This document shows, piece after piece, positions 1-5,218 of a DNA stretch of 5,218 nucleotides (position 1 is the first letter of the stretch; the number at the start of each line of letters is the position of its first letter). The notes beneath the pieces were generated by a model. The model was given only the letters and a program-made list of their open reading frames with translations. It made no database searches and was not told where the DNA came from. The stretch lies in contig JAJRUR010000141.1 of assembly GCA_024277695.1 (NCBI GenBank), forward strand, positions 1 through 5,218. Reading direction: 5' to 3'. Both the position numbers and the translations under genes were made by a program. Source of the stretch: Bacteroidota bacterium. GTDB lineage: Bacteria > Bacteroidota > Bacteroidia > Chitinophagales > Saprospiraceae.

Positions 1-99
1 ATTATGTTGGTCTGTTTTTGTTTTGGACCCGCAGGAACTCATAACGAACTGTAGTCCGAAGAATAGGATGAAGAGCGATGTGATTTTTAATAATTTCAT
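1..99 (-). CDS. Start of a small lipoprotein gene (3' end outside window)
   Basis: An open frame of 33 codons runs from an ATG at 99 to the left window edge without a stop. The peptide begins MKLLK, has a hydrophobic core at about 6-19, and then VMSSCGSK: a lipobox with Met20, Ser21 and Ser22 before the lipidated Cys23, as in many Bacteroidota lipoproteins. The visible mature part is hydrophilic (KTKTDQHN). The gap to the cusB stop is 32 AT-rich bases, with no terminator and no Shine-Dalgarno motif, so it is probably the next gene of the same operon. The function cannot be read from 33 residues. From its position it might be a periplasm-facing metal-binding lipoprotein (for example one with DUF3347 or a heavy-metal-binding domain), but that is a guess. 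The signal-peptide pattern makes a chance frame unlikely. Confidence 0.72.
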   Translation of the reverse strand, partial: MKLLKITSLFILFFGLQFVMSSCGSKTKTDQHN

Positions 100-131
100 A
101 GTTTATGTATTTAGAAGATTAAAGAATACTT

Positions 132-1964
132 TTAGTGATTATGTCCTGTCGTGCGGGGCAGGGATGCTTGCTCCATCGGAGGATTTTTAAAATCCTTTGT
201 GATGCTGTCTTGTGTAATACCACAAGTGAGCATTTTTTCGCCGAAGTACGGATTTTTTATAGCTTTTTCTTTACTGATCCAGTCTGCACCTTGGTTATCA
301 TTGGCCATTGGACAGTGCTGTACATAATATTTGTCTTTTGGAATCCCAAAAACTTTGACCGATTTGATCAATGCTTCTGAGAAGAAATCGAACTGTTTAC
401 GCTGCTCCTCGATATCGTCGAGAGATGTTATTTTTTCTATATGCGCTTTCATTGCCTTTAGCTGGTCCATCCAGTAAATGTGTGCAGGTCCTTTGATCAG
501 GTTCATATCTACTTGGGCTATCTGATCGAGAACCTTTTGTGCAGATTGAGCAGCATCTTGCGTATTGGTAGCGACGAAAGCGTCTTTCATAGGGATATAA
601 CTTTCGGCAACATCTGCCAGCTGTATTTTAAAGGCTTGAGGCGTCTGATCTGTATAGTCCGGTAGATGCTCTGTATGATCAGCCCCTTTGAGCATGACAT
701 TTTTATTCATCATACTCGTCTGATTATTGAGTTGTGCGGCAGCATCTATAGAAAATGCACCGTAGGTGACGACCTCTTCTCCTAACTCCAGACCGGCTAC
801 TACTTCAAAGATATCACCAAGGGCATCACCGATTTCTATTTCTCTAAATTCGAAAGAAGGTATGACGGTGTCCGGTTTTTTTACATAGACTACGGATCGT
901 TTTCCTGTCCACAAGACGGCCGACTTGGGTACAGTCAACTTGCTTTTACCGTGTCTTTTCTTTTTGAGTATTCCGGTGACAAACATTTCGGGTTTGAGAT
1001 GGCCTTGACTGTTGTTCATTTCGGTACGGACATAGGCTACGCGCGTGGTAGGATTCATCACAGGATCAATGAAAGTCACGCGTGTACGAAAAGTATGATT
1101 TGGTACTGAAGGTGTGGTAAATTCTATGCGATCACCTAGACGAATATTGGCTAGATCTTCTTCATATGCATCAAAGAGTACCCAGACATTGTTTAGATTC
1201 ATTAAGTCAAATAAGGGCTCTCCTACTTTGACGTAATCTCCTACGGCTACTCTACGCTTTGATACGATTCCGTCGGCATCTGCATAGATATTAAAAGTCT
1301 CTCTGATACTGCCTCGCTGTTCGATTCTATCGATGACTGACTGGCTTATTTTCCAAAATTTTAGCTTATTACGCGCTGCCTCTACCAGTCCGGGGCTGAC
1401 ATCGCGCAGTTTGATGGCTTCGAGTAGTTCTTGCTGGGCAGTGATGAGCTCCGGCGAGTATACAGTAGCTAGTTTTTGACCTCGGCGCACTTGCTCACCG
1501 GTGAAGCTGACAAACAGTTTTTCGATCCGCCCGGGTACGTGAGCGACTTGGCTCGAAGCCAGTCTTTCGTCTTCTTGGATTTTGCCGGAGAGCCTAATAA
1601 GTTTTTCACCGGCACCTTCGTGATCTCCAAGTACTGTGGTCTGGATATTGGCCAATTTTGCTGCTTCGACTGTCATTTCTAATACAAGCGGGTCACTGGA
1701 TGTGTTGGCGTCCAGTAGTATGAGATCCATCCCACAAATAGGACATTCTCCCGGTTCTGCTTGTCGGATTTGTGGATGCATGGAGCAAGTCCATATCTCT
1801 TCTTCTTGAGATGTCGGCGCATCATTAGATGGCTTTTGGGCAGTCTGCGTATCGGGAGTGTTTTCTTGTCTTTGTGCTGCGTTTTGACTTGACATGAAGT
1901 ATCCTCCGGCAAATCCTGCTACAAGTAGTCCCAAGGCCATTATGATTATATTTGATTTTTTCAT
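132..1964 (-). CDS. cusB: CusB-like periplasmic adaptor with N-terminal heavy-metal-binding domain and C-terminal DUF3347
   Basis: Membrane-fusion protein that links CusA to CusC in the periplasm. It is complete at 610 residues, much longer than E. coli CusB (about 407) because of two extra modules. Residues 5-24 form an N-terminal signal or membrane anchor without a lipobox cysteine. A linker leads to a heavy-metal-binding domain (about 57-82) of the YTCPMHP...CPxCGM type, with Cys60, Met62, His63, Cys74, Cys77 and Met79. The adaptor core follows: first lipoyl half (135-170), alpha-helical hairpin (171-225), second lipoyl half (226-258), beta-barrel (259-335) and membrane-proximal domain (340-412). 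A Met/His linker (TSMMNKNVM, then GADHTEH) joins a DUF3347 domain (about 445-585) ending in HCPMANDNQGADW, then NPYFGEKMLTCG, with Cys551 and Cys581. The tail is GHNH. The extra modules are probably copper-binding (family knowledge for the first, inference for DUF3347). The start at 1964 gives a good signal sequence. It lies 60 bases after cusC and 32 before the next gene, so it is likely co-transcribed. Confidence 0.94.
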   Translation of the reverse strand: MKKSNIIIMALGLLVAGFAGGYFMSSQNAAQRQENTPDTQTAQKPSNDAPTSQEEEIWTCSMHPQIRQAEPGECPICGMDLILLDANTSSDPLVLEMTVEAAKLANIQTTVLGDHEGAGEKLIRLSGKIQEDERLASSQVAHVPGRIEKLFVSFTGEQVRRGQKLATVYSPELITAQQELLEAIKLRDVSPGLVEAARNKLKFWKISQSVIDRIEQRGSIRETFNIYADADGIVSKRRVAVGDYVKVGEPLFDLMNLNNVWVLFDAYEEDLANIRLGDRIEFTTPSVPNHTFRTRVTFIDPVMNPTTRVAYVRTEMNNSQGHLKPEMFVTGILKKKRHGKSKLTVPKSAVLWTGKRSVVYVKKPDTVIPSFEFREIEIGDALGDIFEVVAGLELGEEVVTYGAFSIDAAAQLNNQTSMMNKNVMLKGADHTEHLPDYTDQTPQAFKIQLADVAESYIPMKDAFVATNTQDAAQSAQKVLDQIAQVDMNLIKGPAHIYWMDQLKAMKAHIEKITSLDDIEEQRKQFDFFSEALIKSVKVFGIPKDKYYVQHCPMANDNQGADWISKEKAIKNPYFGEKMLTCGITQDSITKDFKNPPMEQASLPRTTGHNH

Positions 1965-2024
1965 CTGTATTTTATTTTTGAAATATTTTTTTTTAAAAAA
2001 AAGTCTATTGGATTATTTATCTTG
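1965..2024 (-). other. AT-rich intergenic leader between cusC and cusB
   Basis: This 60-base gap is the longest non-coding stretch inside the operon. Read on the plus strand it has nine T (1986-1994) directly followed by eight A (1995-2002). Read on the coding strand, the start codon of the adaptor is preceded by AAAATACAG, without a Shine-Dalgarno motif. I found no GC-rich hairpin that would make a Rho-independent terminator and no convincing Bacteroidota promoter (TTTG ... TAnnTTTG). The most economical reading is a read-through leader that supplies an unstructured A-rich ribosome entry region. Confidence 0.5.
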
Positions 2025-3311
2025 TTATATACTTAGTAAGAATCGCTCAATCGTACTTTTGGCGACATGACTATTGACGATAGATTTTAATTTTTTTAGA
2101 TCGTAATCGACCAACTCGCGCTCTAGCCTGAGCAACTCATCAAAATTGCGTCCTTTAGAGCTATAGTCTGCTTGCAGTATTCGTATAGCCGAATGTGTAA
2201 GATCTATCTGGCGGTCATACAGATGGATGCGGAGTGCTTCGGCTTGATAATCTGCATATGCTGCATCGATGGATGAAAGATACTTTGTCAATACATCCTC
2301 TTTTTTGTTTTCAAGTGCCAGAATTTTTAGATTTTCTTCGTTGGTTTTTGCAGCATATTTTTTTCTAAATAGAGGCACTTTTATACTAGCTCGCAACTGC
2401 ACGATGTCTCCGCCGTTTTTGTTGATTTCGACATCTGCTCTCTTGCGCACGGTGATATAGTCCAGCCCTACACCAAAAGAAGGCTTGGCGTTGAGATTAT
2501 TTAGATCAATGGCCTTGCGAGAGACATCCTGCTGCAAGGCAAACATTTTGATCAGCGGATGCTGCTCTTTGATGAGGCGAGCAAGCTCGTCTCTTTGATA
2601 AGGCAATTGGGCGAAATCAAATCGATCCTCCACTACAATCGGGGTATTTTCCGGTCGATGGAGGAGCTGATTAATTCTGGCGATGGGTCCTTGTTTTGAA
2701 GCCTCGAGGATATCGATTTCTTGCGAGAGCTCTTCTGTTTTGAGCTGTACACGCAATACATCTGCAGCTGTAGCTCTACCACTTTCGACTTTTGCCAGAG
2801 CCAGCTCTTCGAGTGCCTTGAGCAGTGTGATGTTTCGGCGGATAATCACCTGACTTTGGTCCAATCTATAAAGTTGATAATACGCTAGCTTGAGTTGGAA
2901 GTCAATATCGAGCTTTCTGGCAGCTATTTTTTCGTAGATCGCTTTTGCTTTGGCGAGTTCGAGTTCTTCTCTGGTATCCAGTAATCCGGGCCAAGGAAAC
3001 ATCTGCGATGCACTTATTCGGGCTACTTGAGCTCCTACGCGCGTCTCTACCGGAAAAGGGAAAGCTCCTATCCCGACTTCCGGATCCGGAAGTTCGCTCA
3101 CTTGCGGTGCCCTTTGGACAGCGGCATCGTACTCGTTTTGCAATATTTTTAATTCGATATTATCGCGCTCTACCATCTGTAACAATTCTTCTAAATGCTG
3201 GGCTTGGATCGAATTGGTCATAAGCCCCGACAGGATAAAATATATTATAGAAGGAATGATGATCCTTCTGCATATTTTATTAAAAATAGATGTACTAATA
3301 TTGGCTATCAT
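2025..3311 (-). CDS. cusC: TolC-family outer-membrane channel of the Cus pump (CusC-like)
   Basis: Outer-membrane factor forming the trimeric exit duct for the CusAB pump. It is complete at 428 residues, slightly shorter than E. coli CusC (about 457). Residues 1-36 look like a Sec signal peptide: basic K12/R15/R16, a hydrophobic core at about 17-30 and a plausible cut after SIQA (36). There is no lipobox cysteine, so unlike E. coli CusC it is probably not a lipoprotein. Two OEP repeats follow. The first (about 38-220) has LPDPEVGIGAFPFPVETRVG and SQMFPWPG, which I recognise from metal-efflux OMFs of Bacteroidota. The second (about 235-425) has long alpha-helical stretches and a PSFGVGLDY beta strand. 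The start at 3311 was chosen because it lies just after the cusA stop and gives a full signal peptide. The bases before it are AT-rich with no Shine-Dalgarno motif, so coupling to cusA translation is likely. The metal specificity comes from the neighbours. Confidence 0.92.
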   Translation of the reverse strand: MIANISTSIFNKICRRIIIPSIIYFILSGLMTNSIQAQHLEELLQMVERDNIELKILQNEYDAAVQRAPQVSELPDPEVGIGAFPFPVETRVGAQVARISASQMFPWPGLLDTREELELAKAKAIYEKIAARKLDIDFQLKLAYYQLYRLDQSQVIIRRNITLLKALEELALAKVESGRATAADVLRVQLKTEELSQEIDILEASKQGPIARINQLLHRPENTPIVVEDRFDFAQLPYQRDELARLIKEQHPLIKMFALQQDVSRKAIDLNNLNAKPSFGVGLDYITVRKRADVEINKNGGDIVQLRASIKVPLFRKKYAAKTNEENLKILALENKKEDVLTKYLSSIDAAYADYQAEALRIHLYDRQIDLTHSAIRILQADYSSKGRNFDELLRLERELVDYDLKKLKSIVNSHVAKSTIERFLLSI

Positions 3312-3315
3312 GATT

Positions 3316-5218
3316 TTATGATTTATTTAATTTTTTTAGTCTAAAACTTGTTTCTTTCCATAGTGAAAATAAGACAGGTACTGTAAACATCGTGATCATC
3401 TGCAGCGTCATGCCTCCAAAGGAAGGAATCGCCATAGGTAGCATGATGTCTGCTCCCCTACCGGTAGAGGTGAGTACAGGTATGAGTGCAAGTACGGTTG
3501 TAGCAGTAGTCATCATAGCCGGTCGTACACGCCTCAGCCCTCCCTCAACTACTGCACTTCGGATACCTTCTATACTGTTCGGCCGATTTTTCTTAAAACT
3601 ATTTTGCAAAAAAGTCGCCACCAAAACTCCATCATCTGTGGCAATCCCAAATAGAGCCAAAAATCCTACCCATACCGCTACACTCAGGTTGATCGTGCGT
3701 ATCTGAAAGAGTTCGCGCATATTGGTACCAAAGAAATCAAAGTCCATAAACCAGTCTGTATCATAAAGTCCTATCATGATAAAACCACCCGAAAACGCTA
3801 TAAATACTCCCGTAAATACCATGGCAGAAATCGTAATAGATTTGAACTGAAAATATAATATCAAAAATATGATAGCCAGTGCTATAGGTACTACAATACT
3901 GAGTCGCTTACTCGCACGTACTTGCTGTTCATAATTACCGGCAAATCGATAACTAATTCCTGCAGGAACTTCGAGTGCTCCGGATTCTATTCGCTGTTTA
4001 AAATAATCTTGAGCATTATGGACTACCTCAACTTCCGAGTAGCCTTTTTCTTTGTCAAATAGCACATACCCAATCAAAAAACCGTCTTCACTTTTGATAG
4101 ATTGTGCTCCGGGTTCGTAACGGATATCTACTAACTCTCCGAGCTGTATTTGCTGTCCGTCACTTGTGGGTAGATATATGTCTTTGATGATGTCCGGTCC
4201 GTCTCTCAACTCTCTGGGGTATCGGATTCGGATATCATACCGTTCTCTCCCTTCTACCGTTGTGGTCATAGGCATACCGCCCACAGCAGTCTGGATATAT
4301 CGTTGGACGGTGGCAATTGTCAGACCATATCTACTGATAGCCTCGCGATCGATATCGATCAACAAATAGGGCTTACCGACGATTCTGTCTGCAAAAACGG
4401 CAGCATCTTTGACTCCTTGGACTTCTTTGAGTTCTTTTTCGAGGATCAAACCAAAAGCCTCTATGGTCTCCAGATCCTGACCCTGTACTTTGATACCCAT
4501 AGGTGCTCTCATACCCGTCTGCAGCATGACCAGTCGCGTCTCAATCGGCTGTAATCTTGGTGCTGAGGTGACACCGGGTATCTTTGTGACTTGGACGATT
4601 TCATTCCAGATATCATCGGGACTTTTGATATGGTCACGCCATTGTCGATAATATTGGCCCTTAGGGTCGGGGATTAATTCGCCAAATGCATCTTGAACAT
4701 ACTCGCCATCTTCATACCGGAATCGTATCCTATGCCCCTCCTTATTTGTTTTATATTCTGTCTTGTAGAGGATCACATTCTCGTACATAGACATCGGAGC
4801 AGGATCCAAAGGGCTGTTGACCCGTCCGGCTTTTCCTACCACTGTTTCGACTTCGGGGATGGCGGTGACTGCCATATCCAAGAGTCTCAGGTTTTTAAGA
4901 TTTTCTTGCATCCCGGAGTGTGGCATCGAAGTAGGCATCAACAAAAAGGAACCCTCGTCCAGAGAGGGCATAAACTCTTGACCGGTATTTTGAAAGGCAA
5001 GGAAGCCTTGATAAACTATCCAACCCACCAAGAGTAGAAATACAATTTTGAACCGGAGTAATAGTCGCAAAATCTTTTCGTAAAAATAAATGATGACATA
5101 GAAAAACCCAATCAAACTGCCTGCGACTACTACGATAAAAAAGAAATTGGACATAGCGGATTTAGTGACTCCAAGGGGCATCCAGACGGCAGATAGTAAC
5201 CAAGCTATCAGCAGAGCG
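3316..5218 (-). CDS. cusA: CusA-like Cu(I)/Ag(I) RND efflux pump, C-terminal half (5' end outside window)
   Basis: Inner-membrane proton-driven RND pump of the heavy-metal (HME) family, which exports Cu(I)/Ag(I) from periplasm or cytoplasm through CusB and CusC. The frame is open to the right edge, so the Met at 5181 is internal and about 490 N-terminal residues (by E. coli CusA) are missing. Numbering from that Met: the end of TM6, a hydrophobic stretch at 12-36, TM7 at about 45-63, FMPSLDEG at 70-77, the periplasmic porter/docking domains to about 420, then TM8 (428-446), TM9 (450-472), TM10 (497-526), TM11 (554-572) and TM12 (580-608). M82, M132 and M219 align with the metal-binding M573, M623 and M672 of E. 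coli CusA, and M580 with M1009, which supports monovalent copper/silver rather than Zn/Co/Ni. Insertions lie at about 141-180 and 473-496. TM10 reads ATDDG, and the TM11 lysine (K984) is Ala555. The stop is followed 4 bases later by the next gene, implying one transcript. The family is certain; the exact metal is inferred. Confidence 0.93.
   Translation of the reverse strand, partial: ALLIAWLLSAVWMPLGVTKSAMSNFFFIVVVAGSLIGFFYVIIYFYEKILRLLLRFKIVFLLLVGWIVYQGFLAFQNTGQEFMPSLDEGSFLLMPTSMPHSGMQENLKNLRLLDMAVTAIPEVETVVGKAGRVNSPLDPAPMSMYENVILYKTEYKTNKEGHRIRFRYEDGEYVQDAFGELIPDPKGQYYRQWRDHIKSPDDIWNEIVQVTKIPGVTSAPRLQPIETRLVMLQTGMRAPMGIKVQGQDLETIEAFGLILEKELKEVQGVKDAAVFADRIVGKPYLLIDIDREAISRYGLTIATVQRYIQTAVGGMPMTTTVEGRERYDIRIRYPRELRDGPDIIKDIYLPTSDGQQIQLGELVDIRYEPGAQSIKSEDGFLIGYVLFDKEKGYSEVEVVHNAQDYFKQRIESGALEVPAGISYRFAGNYEQQVRASKRLSIVVPIALAIIFLILYFQFKSITISAMVFTGVFIAFSGGFIMIGLYDTDWFMDFDFFGTNMRELFQIRTINLSVAVWVGFLALFGIATDDGVLVATFLQNSFKKNRPNSIEGIRSAVVEGGLRRVRPAMMTTATTVLALIPVLTSTGRGADIMLPMAIPSFGGMTLQMITMFTVPVLFSLWKETSFRLKKLNKS

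Noticed and set aside
135..380. Plus-strand open frame of 81 codons
   Set aside because: It is antisense to the DUF3347 end of cusB, with no recognisable motif.
1679..1912. Minus-strand open frame of 77 codons overlapping the start of cusB
   Set aside because: It is in another frame of the well-supported cusB heavy-metal-binding region, has no recognisable domain and is rich in Lys/Arg/His as a frame shadow.
1986..2002. Possible terminator at the T9/A8 palindrome
   Set aside because: The stem would be A-U pairs only with no loop and no GC core, and the gene that follows needs the transcript to continue; not a credible Rho-independent terminator.
3392..3706. Plus-strand open frame of 104 codons
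   Set aside because: It is antisense to the conserved TM9-TM12 region of cusA; its composition follows from the reverse complement of membrane-helix codons.
4693..5037. Plus-strand open frame of 114 codons
   Set aside because: It lies fully opposite the cusA coding region, which has clear family motifs. The translation shows no domain or signal and looks like an antisense shadow.
3316..5181. Reading the Met at 5181 as the true cusA start, giving a half-length pump
   Set aside because: The frame continues without a stop to the right edge (LLIAWLLSAVW before the Met), and that stretch fits the end of TM6 of a full RND pump.

Overview
The window is a compact block of minus-strand genes for a tripartite heavy-metal efflux pump of the Cus type (Cu(I)/Ag(I) export across both membranes of a Gram-negative cell). 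Several traits point to Bacteroidota. The adaptor protein is fused to an N-terminal heavy-metal-binding domain and a C-terminal DUF3347 domain. The RND pump carries insertions that I associate with that phylum. The gene leaders are AT-rich with no Shine-Dalgarno sequence, and a lipoprotein signal ends in an SCG motif. Genus or species cannot be read from the sequence.

In transcription order (right to left): (1) 5218-3316 is the C-terminal half of a CusA-like RND transporter, open at the right window edge, so its N-terminal part with TM1-TM5 lies outside. (2) 3311-2025 is a complete TolC-family outer-membrane channel (CusC-like), starting 4 bases after the cusA stop. (3) After a 60-base AT-rich gap, 1964-132 is a complete CusB-like periplasmic adaptor of 610 residues. 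(4) After a 32-base gap, 99-1 is the first 33 codons of a small lipoprotein gene, cut by the left window edge. No tRNA, rRNA, mobile element, CRISPR array, clear promoter or terminator is visible, and no gene-free stretch exceeds 60 bases.

The proteins are expected to work together. CusA in the inner membrane binds the metal in its periplasmic cleft; all three methionines of the E. coli binding site are conserved. CusB bridges CusA to CusC and probably collects metal through its extra Cys/Met/His-rich domains. CusC releases the metal outside. No separate CusF-like chaperone is visible; the extra CusB domains or the downstream lipoprotein may fill that role (inference).

This is a recognisable system rather than a new one. 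The points worth a second look are details: a 38-residue insertion in the CusA metal cleft, a changed charge pattern in TM10/TM11 (a TM11 lysine replaced by alanine), a hydrophobic segment before TM7, the two metal-binding modules at opposite ends of CusB, and the cut-off lipoprotein. Comparisons with E. coli proteins are from memory and were not computed.
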